From: Chamaecyparis obtusa
Taxonomy: Eukaryota > Streptophyta > Pinopsida > Cupressales > Cupressaceae
DNA: 64,000 bases
Direction: 5' to 3'
Assembly: GCA_027943335.1 (NCBI GenBank)
Contig: BSBK01006341.1
Coordinates: 1-64,000 of the forward strand
Below, piece after piece: positions 1 through 11,883 of this stretch; the stretch's first letter is position 1, and every line of letters begins with the position of its first letter. The position numbers and the translations under genes are program-made. The notes beneath the pieces are model-generated. The model searched no databases. It had not been told where the DNA came from and worked only from the letters and a program-made list of their open reading frames with translations.

Positions 1-257
1 AAGTACCAAAATCTACTCATCAGGAGTGAGGGAAAGGGAGAGAAGGATATTAATGTGGATAAATAATGGTATGTAGAGATAGGGAGAGGTTAAATATAGA
101 TTTAAATATATAGGGAAACCATGAGAGAGCGATAAGTCAAGGAGGAGCATGAGAGGGTGGGATAGAGGGGTAGGTACGTAGAGAACTAGAGGTAGGAAGG
201 GAGTGAGGGGAAGTATGAAAGGAGAGGGAGAGAAGAGATAGAGATAAGTAGAGAGAG

Positions 258-299
<42 letters not shown>

Positions 300-735
300 G
301 TGGAAAGGGAGAAACGTGGTATCTAGAAGAAAGAGGAGACATAGAGAAGACTGAAGGATGAAAGAGATAGGTTTAGAGCTCGGGGAGAGAGGAGAGAGTG
401 GATAGAGAGAGGGGGAGAGGTAGAGTGAGATAAATAAATATATGTCTAAAGATCAAGGGAGACAAAGAGAGTTAAATAGATATAGAGAGAATTATGGAAC
501 AAGTTTAATGATTATTAAAATTTGACCAAGTTCAAGAAATGATAAGATCTAGAGCTTGGAGAGAGAGAGGGAGGGTGATATAAAGAGAGAGGAGAAGGAG
601 ATTGATAGGAAAATAGATAGGTCTAGAGATTGGTGGAGATAAAGAGCATGAGATAGAGAGATGACAAGAGAATGATGGTAGGAGCCCGTTGATTACTATA
701 ATTTGACTAAGTCTAAAAAATTATAAGATCTCCTA
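1..735. repeat. Purine-rich low-complexity tract with (GA)n
   Basis: The + strand is dominated by GA/GGA runs with an uninterrupted (GA)n at about 263-297. Two related segments (about 515-548 and 697-732), sharing a TTTGACYAAGT core and a final ATAAGATCT, are embedded in it, so part of the tract arose by local duplication. Any open frame across it is a composition artefact. Confidence 0.85.
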
Positions 736-1038
736 CAATCTAGAATCTACATTATGAATCATAGATTTATTTGAAACCACTCGCATACATCCTAACAATA
801 TATACATATAAAATATAGCTTAAAGTATAAGTTATATTTAAATTTTATATTTTTATGTATATATCTTGATGAAAAAATACTATGATAAGGACAAAATAAT
901 TAGCATTCAAAATGTGTACATATTTTTAGGAACTAAAAAGTTGAGCTACAACATATTTTACCTTTAGTTTTTATTCAAAGAAATGTGTATGCAATTTTCT
1001 TATTTAAAATAACACATGCGTGGTATGCTTATTCATCA

Positions 1039-1067
1039 ACACACACACACACACACACACACACACA
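1039..1067. repeat. (CA)n microsatellite
   Basis: An uninterrupted CA dinucleotide run of about 14 units. The surrounding sequence (736-1254) is AT-rich, and I see no gene in it. Confidence 0.95.
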
Positions 1068-1254
1068 TTGTTCTTATAAAAGTACATGTGCTTTTATTTC
1101 AAATAGCACATACATGTTTTTAATTCAAATAACACATACATATTTTGGCTTGTATTTTTTGAGCCATAACAAGTACACGATTTTTAAATGTTTTAAAAAA
1201 ACATACACGTTTGGCTCATTTTTATTTTTTTGGTGAGTGGCCACTTTTTTGTTC

Positions 1255-1740
1255 ACCATCTTGTGCACAAGCCCTAAGAGAATCTCATAGATCAAGAGAA
1301 GGACATATAAAGATATAACATTTCTATTTCTCATCTATCTTGATGCCAACATATTCCAATAGAGTTACCAACATATTGAATTCTTCTAGATGGCCTATAA
1401 TTTCATCCACCCTCTTCTATTCTGAAGGAATACAATTTATTCCTTTAAAACATATTATTCACTATATATTTAGTTTGATACATCTCATCAAATTTCTTCC
1501 ATAGCTTCTTCGTACAATATTCTTCATGAACAATGATTAAAATAGATTGTATTGAGCTTAATCCATTAGACCCTTGACTATACAATTCATAACATCATAT
1601 TGAGCAACTAAAGTAGGACCTATAGGCCTAAAATATTCTCATTTAATAGCATTCCATATATCTCTCTCTATTAACAAATCCTCCATCTTTAGCTTCCACA
1701 TCTTAGAATTATTTTCAAAAAATTTCTCCATCTTTATTCT
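1255..1740 (-). pseudogene. Decayed Ty1/copia gag (UBN2-type) fragment
   Basis: Read on the minus strand from about 1740 downward, the sequence gives the copia Gag signature: a segment with MWKLKMEDLL and W-N-A-I spacing near the start, then LWKKFDEMYQTKY, then RNKLYSFRIEEGG, then LEYVGIKIDEK near the end. These are the W-K-M-DLL, LW-L-Y and KL-L-MEEG positions of the plant copia gag_polypeptide/UBN2 family. Several stop codons and at least one frame change separate the pieces, so it is not translatable. No LTR or pol could be joined to it. Family assignment rests on motif order only, but the order and spacing are characteristic. Confidence 0.75.
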
Positions 1741-2998
1741 CCCCTATAAACTTATCATTTGAAAATTCCTTCTAATGCATAAACAAATGCTTTAGAGCTT
1801 TTTTTCATCACTATATGTTACTTCCATAGACATGGGATTGATTGTTCATCCATAAATATGATCTACATAAATGCATATCTAATTGGTATACACATATTTA
1901 ATGTCTATAAATATTTGAATATTCAATGTTCAATGTCATGAATTTCTATACATGTTCCCAAATAAACTTGGTTGTGTGGTTGAGAAATTTTCATTGAATA
2001 GGAATGATACCCCCTTATGTCAAATCAAGCCATAACAATCATATCAAGTCAATAGCTTTGAAAGTGATCAATGCCAATAATCAAAAATGTCACAAATGTC
2101 TTAGATGATGAAGTGAAGAAAGTACTCTAATAAGTGCTCCTAAATAACTAAAGGTTAACCCTTTAAATACAAATCGAATGGTTGCAAATAAAATATTTCA
2201 TATTTTAAGTCAAGACACAACAACAAGTAAGAAGGGTAAGGTTGACCGTAAAATTTGAATTTGGATTTTGAAGGTCAAGGAGTCATTTTTGCAATTGTAC
2301 ATTTTGTTGAGGTTGTATGTGAAATTGTAGATAAGACCTCAAGCACCAAATAGACAAACCTAAAGATTAAGATTGATCCCTATGCAAGTGTAGAAAAAAG
2401 AGATAAAATTCATATTATATCCACTCTCAACAAAAAACACGCCATTTATAAATTTATCATTTAGATAAAAAATAATCAATTTAAAATGAATTAAAAAAAT
2501 ACAAATTTTTCTCCGTAAAATATTAAGAGTAATAATCAAAGCTATGATTTTAAATAGGTTTAAATTTACCCAATTTTACATGGAATTCACAAGTAATATA
2601 TAAACAAAACTATAGAATTCGAAAAAAATTGCGCGACAATGGAAGTTGATTCTCAAACGAAGAATTTAATTTATTGTTCCAAGTTGTTTGGCAAGCTAGC
2701 CTAAACCAATGGTGGCCGCCTAAAAATAACCGTATCTCAGCTTGGGTTCAGAATTCAGCAGACGGAAGTCCATACACCATCATCTCGATTAACTTCAGTT
2801 TACTCAATTATAATCTCTGTGTTTGTACGTACTACTCAGAAGTTTACCGAAAAAAAGTGGAACTGAGAACACACCCTATGTTAACATTATTATTACCCAC
2901 GTCCTTTCAAACGAAATTTCATTTGGTTGATAAAAGATCATAAAAACTAGCAGCCTTGCAGAAGAAGCCACTGAACATTTGGTATGTTTTCAAATATG
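1741..2998. other. AT-rich spacer, no gene recognised
   Basis: Nothing supports a gene here. A slightly less AT-rich patch (about 2640-2980) ends in a sequence resembling a splice donor (ATTTG followed by GTATGT near 2980), but it has no convincing coding frame. Confidence 0.5.
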
Positions 2999-3912
2999 TT
3001 TTGTAAGCTTCTTGAATTGGGTGGTAGGGAAGCTATTTAATTAGCCAGATGGTAACGAATGTAAGCTTGTCAGATTCCGACCCTGCATTTTTCTTCAGTC
3101 TGGTATTCTTTTTTGTTGGGCGTGTTGTGGAACATTTTTTGTTTCAAGGTATTTAGCTGCCACTGTGTTTCTATGGTTTAGAAACATTCTAAGTTCTGAT
3201 TCAAGGTATGTTGGCTTATTGGTCTTTTGGTGTTTTGCAATGGAGTCATGGGCAGTCTAATGCCATTTTTCTAGGGTGGTACTACATACGTTGAATATGT
3301 GCTTTGAGATTATACCTTATTACTGCATTCTAAAATGTACCCAGATGGTTTTGAACCTTGAATTGATACCAGACTGTTTTGTTGATATTATATGCATTGA
3401 ATCTGTTTACTGGTTTATCATTTAAAGGAATTTCTATTGCTGTAAATTTGTTTTGTAAGCTTCTCGAATTGGGTGGTAGAAAAGCTATTGAATTAGCCAG
3501 ATAGTGACGAATGGAAGCTTGCCAGATTCTGCCCCTGTATTTTCTTCAGTTTGGTATTCCTTTTTGTGGGGCTTGTTATGGAACATTTTTTCTTTCTCTA
3601 AACTTAATCTCTCGAGGAATTTAGCTGCCAATGTATATCTATGGTTTAGAAACATTTTAAATTCTGATTCGAGCTATGTTGCCTTACATTTGTATGGTCT
3701 TTTGATGTTTCGCAATGGACAGTCTAATTCCATTTTTTTGGGGTGGTACTAAATACAATGAATACGTGCTTTGAGATTATACCTTAGTATTGCATTCTAA
3801 CGTACACCTAGATAGTTTTGAACCTTGAATTGATACCAGGCTGTTCAGTTGATGTCATATGCATTTAATCTGTGTACTGGCTTATCGTTTAAAGGAAATT
3901 TCTATCGCAGTA
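2999..3912. repeat. Tandem duplication, two copies of about 451 bp
   Basis: The sequence beginning GTTTTGTAAGCTTCT at about 2999 recurs at about 3450. The two copies stay colinear to roughly 3912 with small indels and substitutions, including shared ATTGATACCAG and TTTAAAGGAA blocks. There is no conserved frame between the copies, so this is a non-coding tandem duplication. Confidence 0.9.
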
Positions 3913-5301
3913 AATTATATTGAATATGTGTATCATATGCCTTCGTAGAAAATCATCTTTCAAGGACTTCAATTTGTGGGTTGTTAAAACTTAATACAGC
4001 CTGAATTTTTCTCCATTTATGAAGAGTATGTTAAGATTGTTCTTAGGACCTTTCTCGGCTGGTGAGCTTTTTCGCCACTAAGCTATTCATCCTTTTTATA
4101 ATGGGACTTTTAGGATCTCACTAGATGTAGGGATAGCAGTTTTTGACAACCCCTTAAGCCATACTGAGGTTGAGGTGCTAACAATCAGTAATGCTGGCTC
4201 TATAACACGTTGAAAATTTTGTAGAGGATATTATTCAAAGTCAAACTGAAATATTAACCTGGTCCTGTCGGCGAGCTGTTCTTCTACCGCGGTGTTTCCC
4301 ATTTTATTATGGGATTTTCAGGCTTTCTTCAGAAGGGTGAATTTGTAATTTCTAGCATTGTTGTGTCTTATCTGTGAGCAGCTTTGTCTATTTCCCTATT
4401 TCAGATGGGACTTTTCTGTTTCCTGTAGACTTATGTTCTGCAATTTCCAACAATTTCAATTGCCATTATATGCATTTATAATTTTATTCTTTAGCTTCTC
4501 ATTCTTGGAAGAAATAATATCTGCTGCTGTGATTTTGGTATGAGTTGGATATTTCCGCTTGTAAGTGACGGGCTATGGATTCTTCTGCCAACATGGATTT
4601 TTATATGTTCAGCTAAACTCTAGAAGCTGTAAGCTGCCCATTAGGAGAATTGTTCTTTGGTATTCAAATGAGCAAGGCAATTCATATATTAAATTATCTG
4701 TCAATGAAGTGGTCTGTTACAGGTTAACTTTTTCTTTGTGGGAGCTAATTCAAATGCTGTCGGAACTAATTCAAATGCTGTGGGAATGTGAGGGAACTAA
4801 GGGTATTAGAATTTTTCTTTCTAGGACAAACAGATGATTTGGAAATGAAATGACTATACTTAGCTACAAGATCCACAGCAGTAAAATAGCAGGTTAGTGT
4901 AGGTGTTTGGTTGAATGTTGGTCATTGATCCAATGGATGCTGTAATTTGGTATTTCAAATGACAGTACATTTGGGTGTGGACTACGATGCATGCCAAAAT
5001 AAGATGGACTGACTTAATTTCAAACTGAAAATGAGCATCTGTCCTATAGGTTGTATAAATAAACTGATAGAAATCCTCAAGCTGAGTGACTACAAGAAGT
5101 ATCAATCATGTAATCATGACCACTGCTTCCATTCAGAAATATGTCAGTAATTCCCCTTGCATTATAAGAATATGCATTTTTGGAAGTGGCAACTATCTCT
5201 AATTATCCTGCTATTGCAATTGGAGATAACCATACAACGACCTTAACTAATTTTGGAGTTAAATAATGTTTGTTTTCTTTGCATCTTATTTCTAGTTTCA
5301 G
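3913..5301. other. Unassigned AT-rich sequence
   Basis: No gene was recognised. A 19-bp direct repeat (AATTCAAATGCTGT core, about 4747-4783) is the only local structure seen. The T-rich composition and the segment that follows would suit an intron, but that is a guess. Confidence 0.4.
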
Positions 5302-5390
5302 ACATTTATTTGATACAATGTATGATGATTTAAAGAAGAAGCAACAAAGATCAAGAGCTTCTATGCAAAATTCTAATAAGGAAACACAAG
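5302..5390 (+). other. Candidate isolated coding exon
   Basis: A T-rich stretch ending TTTCAG precedes an open segment of about 29 codons. It encodes a lysine/glutamine-rich peptide beginning HLFDTMYDDLKKKQQ and ends CACAAG before GT. The acceptor, donor and open phase fit an internal exon of a host gene on the + strand. No neighbouring exon could be joined and I do not recognise the protein. A chance open stretch is quite possible. Confidence 0.25.
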
Positions 5391-7028
5391 GTTTGAATTG
5401 AATTTCCACTTATGACTTCTCAAGACTTTCATTATCAAGTAATACTTAGTTAATGCCAGTTTTATCTGAAGGGTGGGGCTGATCAGTCATTTCTATATTG
5501 TCTCTGTCTCTATTTGCTTCATTGTGGTTGAAGGTTGGAAAGTTACAGCTTTACTCTTGATGATTATATAGTGGTCACAGAGAAACAGTTAACTGTGATA
5601 TAAACTCCGTTTCTCTTCCTCCCTGAAAAAGCATAAGAGTGTGAACAAATTCATTTATTTGTCTCGCCTGATATGTACAATAGCTGAAGATAGCAGTCAG
5701 ACCTTCAGTTAGCATTTCAAAGAGAATTGCTCTGCTGCTCCAAGGTAGGAAGGCCAGCTCAAATGTCAATGAGACACCTGGAATACTTTTATATAAATCA
5801 TGGTATTAATGACTATCCTAGTCCCCCTACACATTTTTCTTTTTATTATTGTATCATCCACTGTTCAGTGCTCACAAGTCTTTTATTCTGCAGCTTTTAA
5901 AAGGGTTTCCTTTCTCTGCCTACTCTCTGTATTTTTTTTCTACAATGTTTGTATTAATTGTCTATTTAGTTCTCACAATGCCATATATGTATTTTGTAAA
6001 ATAAGTATTGTGTAGATGCACTCTTCGGTTGCAATCCAGGGAAAACTTTTCAAAACCAAAAAAATAGAAAGACTGAACAGTAAAGGAGTTAAAACTGTTC
6101 TTTGTCATATTCTACAGGTTGGTGGAGAGAAATAAAACCTGAGTTAGATTAAAAAAATTTATTGTCTTATTGCAAGTTAATAAAATATGGATCCAAACTG
6201 AGATTGGCAAGCTAATCTGTAACTTTTTTTCTATTTGTTCCGATATGTAGGAAACAAACATACAATTTCTTAATTAGAGATGTGACCTCCAACCTAAGTC
6301 TCTCCAACTTCCAATTTGTTAACTTCCTATCTTTTATACCGAAGAGCACACAGAAAATTCTAAGAGGGGCAGGGGTGAGGGGGGAGGGGGGGTGCTGAAT
6401 CAGTATTTCAAACTTTCAATCACATGAAACCACATCAACAAAGATATATAATAGAGAGAGCAAACATCAACAAGGAGAACACCAAACACGAAAAACCCTT
6501 AATAGCACTTTTCATAATACTCTAATCACTTCAATCACCATACAAAAGCTTGTACTCCATTCTCTGAACTAGTTCTTGACAAGTTATCTCCAGCGCACTG
6601 AAAAGACTACCAGACTATGTTCCATGCCAAAAATGAAGATTGTTGAAATCAGTAGAAAAACTAGAATTGATAAGCTCAATGCACAACATTACTTCATGAA
6701 ACTCAACTCCATCATGCTCAAAACCAACATCAAACTCCACATCTTCAACCTGCTTGACTCTATCATATGGTCTATAACAAACTAAACTCAAATAATATGC
6801 TCAACTCAAACAATATACTCCACTCCCATAATATGCTCGACTCAAAATATATAATGCGCCCTCATGCCAAATAATGTATTAGCTTTGAGCACAACAAACG
6901 CCTCTTCCAAAGCCCGCAAAAAATATGACACTAAGGAGATACATGTGATTCTAATACTAAATGCTGTGATTGATAAAAATTAATCCTTAGCTTCAGTTCT
7001 GTGCATTCCCATTACCACAAAAAGTCAC
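5391..7028. other. Unassigned sequence, probably old repeat debris
   Basis: No coding region was recognised. It contains a G-rich run (about 6365-6392). The stretch 6780-6860 has repeated AATATGCTC / ACTCAAA phrases. The right end is interrupted by the solo LTR that starts at 7029. Confidence 0.4.
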
Positions 7029-7780
7029 TGTAATGTCCCCATTTTTAATAAAATTATTGTATTTGGGTTCCGATCGATTTAGTTTATCTCGGGCCCATTT
7101 TTATTTGTTGGCGTAGGTGTAGTTGTTGCCGTCGGCTCTTTTGTGCACTCTCGGGAGTTTTCCCGACGGGTATTTATGCTCAGCGTGTAGGTTGGATTTT
7201 ATGTGTTGAGTTTTATATTTGATTTGTATTTGCGAATTCCTATTGGGATTCTGATGTTCGCCATTTCGGAGGTGAAAGACCCTCCCTATTTGGTTTTGTT
7301 GCAGTTTCGGTGGGATTCAACCCTCACCCTATTCTGCTTGTTTTGCTTATATCGGATCTGGCAAATCCGAGACACCATCATTAAATTCAATAAGTTCTTT
7401 CTGGCAAATATTTTGGCTCGTGAGTTGTTTCTGTATTTGCGGAGGTCATATGTAATCATCGGCAACAAGAAGAGACGTCATATAAACATCTGTGGATCTG
7501 GCAAATCCGAGGTTTCCGTCAATCAATTCAATAAAGATATTTCTGACAATATTTTGGTGTACGTATTGTTTCAGCGGAAGTCATATTCACTCAAGCGACG
7601 AATAAAAAGGATATCATATTATTATCTCGGGACTTCATAACCCACCGTGCAACCATCAACTTTCCGCACGGCTGCCTCTGCAACACCGTACGGCCTGCAA
7701 CATCAACTAATGTACACTCTCGAACACTTGGTCATTATTCTTTTCCGGGAAGAGACCTGCTAGAGGTTGGGTACATTACA
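7029..7780 (+). mobile_element. Solo LTR, TGTAATGTCCCC head
   Basis: It begins TGTAATGTCCCC and ends GGGTACATTACA, so it has the TG...CA termini and inverted ends of an LTR. It is flanked by GTCAC on the left (7024-7028) and ATCAC on the right (7781-7785), a 5-bp target duplication with one mismatch. No internal retroelement sequence adjoins it, so I call it a solo LTR left by recombination. Inside, a unit starting GGATCTGGCAAATCCGAG occurs at about 7352 and again at about 7494, an internal duplication of roughly 140 bp period. Confidence 0.7.
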
Positions 7781-8425
7781 ATCACCACTTGGTCTTGAGC
7801 AGAAAAACAATGTTCAGCAATAACTTTAAAAAACCCAAAAAAAAACATCGTCTCCACGCGATTCTCCCTTATCCCTTGAATCTGCAGATTACAAAACAAT
7901 TCCCTTTTTGAGTTCAAGATGTTATGTAGCCACCCCACTCATACACCACTTAAACTTTATCCCTTGATAAAAATTAAATATTTTTCAATGGAATTTGTAG
8001 TAAGGTATCCTCCACGTTTTGCTGCAAATTCTCACTGCCCATAAATTGCCATGATAATCATCGCTCCACACATAGAATACCATACATCGACACTAGTTTT
8101 TAAGAAAAAATGACTCCTTCATACTCACATTTACAACAAAAATCAACTCCATCAATAATAGCTTGGCTGAAGAAGAATCTATCATTTTACTTCGGAAAGG
8201 CTCTTTTAATGCTAATGAAAAAACATTACTTTAGTCCAAAGCCGTCACTTTAAGTGAGCTGCCCAATAATAATCAAACTCAGCAGTCGATAGTCAATTGC
8301 TTCAGATATAACGTCAAACATCAAATTTGTGGAGTATATGCAATGCGAGCATAAATAAATTAGCCGACACATTTAAAATTTCAATAGAAATCGATCTTTT
8401 GGATATACACGTTGACTTGGCAATC
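7781..8425. other. Unassigned sequence
   Basis: No gene is recognisable. It may be part of the same old minus-strand copia element as the relic at 8960-9330, but no motif supports that directly. Confidence 0.35.
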
Positions 8426-8644
8426 TGACCTAGCAAGATAAGCCAACAAGTAGGTTAAGTGGACAAGCAACCAACTCAAGTAGATGACTAAGCAGCTCAA
8501 GCACGCAACCAAGTAGCTCAACATGCAATCAAGTAGCTCAAGCAGGCAACCAAGCAAGCTCAAGCACGCAACCAAGAAGCTCAAATAGACAACCAAGTAG
8601 CTCAAGAAAGTAAGCAACCAGCTCAAGCAAGTAGCCAAGTAGCT
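8426..8644. repeat. Minisatellite, about 22-bp unit
   Basis: About eight to ten degenerate units with the consensus GCAACCAAGTAGCTCAAGCA run head to tail. The long open frame that appears on the minus strand here is just this repeat translated into Leu/Ser/Cys-rich sequence and should not be taken as a gene. Confidence 0.9.
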
Positions 8645-8959
8645 GATAAATAATCAACAACTTGATAAGAATTTCATTCTTCTTTTGTGCCATAGTTCCA
8701 TCTCACTTTGAGTAATCCTCCAAAATTTAGACGACCTTGATTGTCAACCTTTGACATCAATGACAAAATATCCAATAATCTCACCCTTTGTCATTGATAG
8801 CAACTCCATCTAAAACCAAATTGAAACTAAAATAATGCTTCTCTTGCTGGCTCACTATTCCCTCTTTGACATCAATGATGGATACCAACTTGCATAACTG
8901 AAATGGGGCTCTTAGAATATGACAATGAAAACTCCCCTTGAGTTAAAACAACAATTCAA

Positions 8960-9330
8960 GGATGAAGTGAAATCACTCCCAACTTCCTATGCCATAGCCA
9001 ACCTTCATCTGTTGGACTCAAACAACACTTTTCACTCTTGATATCATCAAGAATGTATAGATTGTTAGCAGGCCTACTTGCATCTGCAATATGTTTACCG
9101 TCTTTACTATCACAACAATCTGAATTGAAAACTAAACTGTGTTCTTAATCACACAATTGACTCACACTTAATAGATTGTTTTTTAGACCTTCTACATATA
9201 AAAGGTTCTCGACTTTGGTCTGAGTATCATCCAAAACATGTGTACCTTTACCTTTGATTTTTTGTAGATATATTATCACCAAATCTTACCGTACCTCCAT
9301 TAAACCTATTGAGAGTGAGAAACTTGCTCG
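8960..9330 (-). pseudogene. Ty1/copia GAG-pre-integrase domain relic
   Basis: The minus strand reads, in order, GGTVRFGDN, VEGLKNNLLSVSQLCD, a stop codon, then RPANNLYILDDI, EKCCLSPTDEGWLWHRKLG. These are the successive landmarks of the plant copia protease end and the gag_pre-integrase domain (NLLS-SQLCD and WHRRLGH positions). At least one nonsense codon and frame changes break it. The left flank (8645-8959) shows no motif I can assign. The upstream end of the relic is cut off by the solo LTR at 9343. Confidence 0.8.
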
Positions 9331-9342
9331 TCTCTAGTTATA

Positions 9343-10799
9343 TGTAATATCCCACTCTAGGATATTGCCTTAATTCTAATCTTGGTTGTCAATTTTGAAT
9401 GTTTGACATTTTGTCAAACACTTTGGAGGCAATGTTTAAGTTATGATTTCTGAATGTAAGTATGTTTGTTTTGTTTGTATTTGAATGGTTTTGCAATTTC
9501 TTAACATATAACAATGCATGAAATAAACTATTTTTTTTCTAAATCTAAACAAAGTATCTCAATTTAATTCAATAAGAAATCTGATTGCATACAACAACAG
9601 TAATTGGAATTTGAGAAATAAGATTAATCAACAATTATAAAAAACTGGAATCGATCGCTGATCACTACAGACACCACCAATGAAACGTGGCTGCTCGAGG
9701 AAGTGATGCCTAGCCTGGAAATTGTATGAGAAGAACCCAACAATAAGAAAACAGGTCACCCAAACCCCAAACGCTGTCCTCTAACAATATGCCACTGCTC
9801 TATATTACTTGCAGCCAACAATAACTCAAAACATTGAACCATATATGGGCTGCAATTTGCATAAAGTGAAGTCGTCTGCCCTCACTAACAATTCTGAAAT
9901 GAAATGAATTTCTAATCACCAGATTTTTACTAACAGTTGAATCAATCTTGGCCTCTGTATGAAGCCAAAGCACTTGCACAATTCATTGGTGTAATTTCAA
10001 CCAATTCAAAGTGCTGAAGCCTGTGTAGAATTCACAATTCCACCATGTTGAAATTCTTCAAACCCTTGTTTCCTTCACCCAAATCAACAAAACAAATGCA
10101 CAATAGAATGAATGAAATGAAATCCTAATCCCCTTTTATAATATTCAATTTCCATTTGTCTTCATCTACTTTAATTTATTTTAAATTCATTTCTCATAAA
10201 GCAACTTTATGTTATAATTTAAAGTTGACACTTTATTAATTAAACTCCCCCATTGCTCCAAAAATGACCTTATCATTAATATAATGATATTCTAACACAC
10301 AAGGTCATTGTTTCCTATGCCCAAGATTTAAATCTTTTCAACCCGGTTCCAACTAGCTATGACACTAAGGCGACCAATATACAATACCAACAAAAATAGC
10401 AACCTTAGCGTGTTTAATTAAATAATAATCATAATTCACCCGTCTTGTGAAAATGACTGAAGAAGCATCAGAATCGAAATCTGACAGCACATGAGTAATC
10501 CTGATGAAGAAAGTCGATGAATGAACATGACGGGGTGACTTACTAAAAATAGATGCTCCCTCCAAGACTCTTCGAGCCCAAACCGAAAGCCAAAAATAAA
10601 AATTGAGAGCATCATTCAACTCCTCTAACTCATCTGAGCTCATCGAAACCATCCCTTGACTTACTATAAATAGTAAGTCTCACCAAACAGAACCATAATC
10701 TTCAACAGGGTCCTCTAATCACTAGTATTAGCCTACAAGGACCCAACAATAGGCTAAAACCATCTACTATCATGGTCGTGCTAAAAAGGGGACATTACA
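9343..10799 (-). mobile_element. Solo LTR with TTATA target duplication
   Basis: On the + strand it runs from TGTAATATCCCAC to GGGGACATTACA and is flanked on both sides by TTATA (9338-9342 and 10800-10804). In sense (minus) orientation the head is TGTAATGTCCCC. The right half aligns along its length with the LTR at 20830-22234, including a 20-bp palindrome at 10659-10678. It separates copia sequence on the left from gypsy integrase on the right, so it may have landed near an older junction. Confidence 0.85.
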
Positions 10800-10805
10800 T
10801 TATAT

Positions 10806-11883
10806 GCCTAGAACAACCACTGTATTCTGAGGAAGCACACAAAGGGCCGATAGAAGGACATATGGGGTCGGATACAATAGCCAGAAAGGTACTACTCACG
10901 GGACTGTGGTGGCCGATGCTACACAATGACGCTAGGGAGTGGGTCGTGAGCTGTGATACATGTCATCGAGTGGGAAAATCACTGAAAAGGGATTTCATGC
11001 CATTAAACCCCTTGGCTGCTCAAGAGTTATTTGAGAGATGGGGACTTGATTTTGGGACCGTTGAAAACCAGCAAACCAAGGCAGTGTAGGTACATCGTAG
11101 TGGCTATAGAGTACCTAACAAAGTGGGTAGAAGCACAGGCCCTACCGGACAACACGACTATGAGCACAGCAAGGTTCATCTATGAACAAATCATCACTCG
11201 GTACGACATCCCGATCCACCTAACAAGCGACAGGGGAGGACATTTCATGAACCATGTAGTAAAACTCCTCACAACGGAATTTAAGATTTTTCACTCCCTA
11301 TCTAGTCCCTACTACTCAAGAGCCAATGGTTAGGCGGAGGCGACAAATAAGATTCTGGTCTCGGTAATCTACAAGTCATGTGGTGTGGAAAAGGAAGACT
11401 GGGAGGAGAAGCTACCGTCGGTCTTATGGGCATACCGCACCACCTACAAAGTAACGATAGGCCAGACACCCTTTCAGCTGATGTACGGTCAGGAAGTTGT
11501 GGTCCCAATGGAATTTATGGTGCCAAGCCTTCGAATAGCTATTGATAACAAATTGGGCGATATGGAGTCTTCGGGAACGCCTCTATGCTTTAAATAAACT
11601 GGATGAAAGGAGAATGCTGGCACAATGGGCAATGGACGTGGTCCAGCAACGAAGAAAACACTGGCATGATAAGCACATATGACGGGCAAGGTTCACTCCC
11701 GGACAACTCATCTTGAAGTACAATGGATGAAATGAGATAAAGCCCAAAAAATTTAAAGTCAAGTGGTTAGGCCCCTACAAGGTCCGGGAGGTCGCAGCTA
11801 ACGGGTCAGTCAAGCTATGGACTCTAGATGGACAGGAAATTCCGGATGCTGTCAATGGTTCGAAACTAAAAGTGTACCATTAG
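10806..11883 (+). pseudogene. Ty3/gypsy integrase (Tat/Athila-like), broken
   Basis: The fragment starts in the H2C2 zinc finger (EAHKGPIEGHMG, then SCDTCHRVGK). The catalytic core follows: first Asp in ERWGLDFG (about 11035), second Asp in TSDRGGHF (about 11228), and Glu in AEATNK (about 11338). The C-terminal part reads KFKVKWLGPYKVREV and GSKLKVYH, as in plant Tat/Athila integrases. It is disabled by a frameshift just after the first catalytic Asp, a TAG between ANG and AEATNK where the family normally has Gln, another frame change near 11590, and two TGA codons after that. RT and RNase H are absent upstream, replaced by the solo LTR. The downstream ORF, polypurine tract and LTR share its polarity, so it is probably the pol end of the same element. 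Confidence 0.85.

Noticed and set aside
13..342. 109-codon Leu/Ser/Pro-rich minus-strand frame
   Set aside because: It is the GA-rich tract read on the other strand; no start context or family.
8381..8638. 85-codon Leu-rich frame looking like membrane helices
   Set aside because: It is the minisatellite translated; the hydrophobicity comes from the repeat.
8426..8644. CRISPR-like array
   Set aside because: Units are adjacent without unique spacers, and the context is a plant nuclear genome.
9338..10804. TTATA flanks as chance matches
   Set aside because: A 5-bp match alone is weak, but it coincides with TG...CA ends and the head motif, so I kept it as a target duplication.
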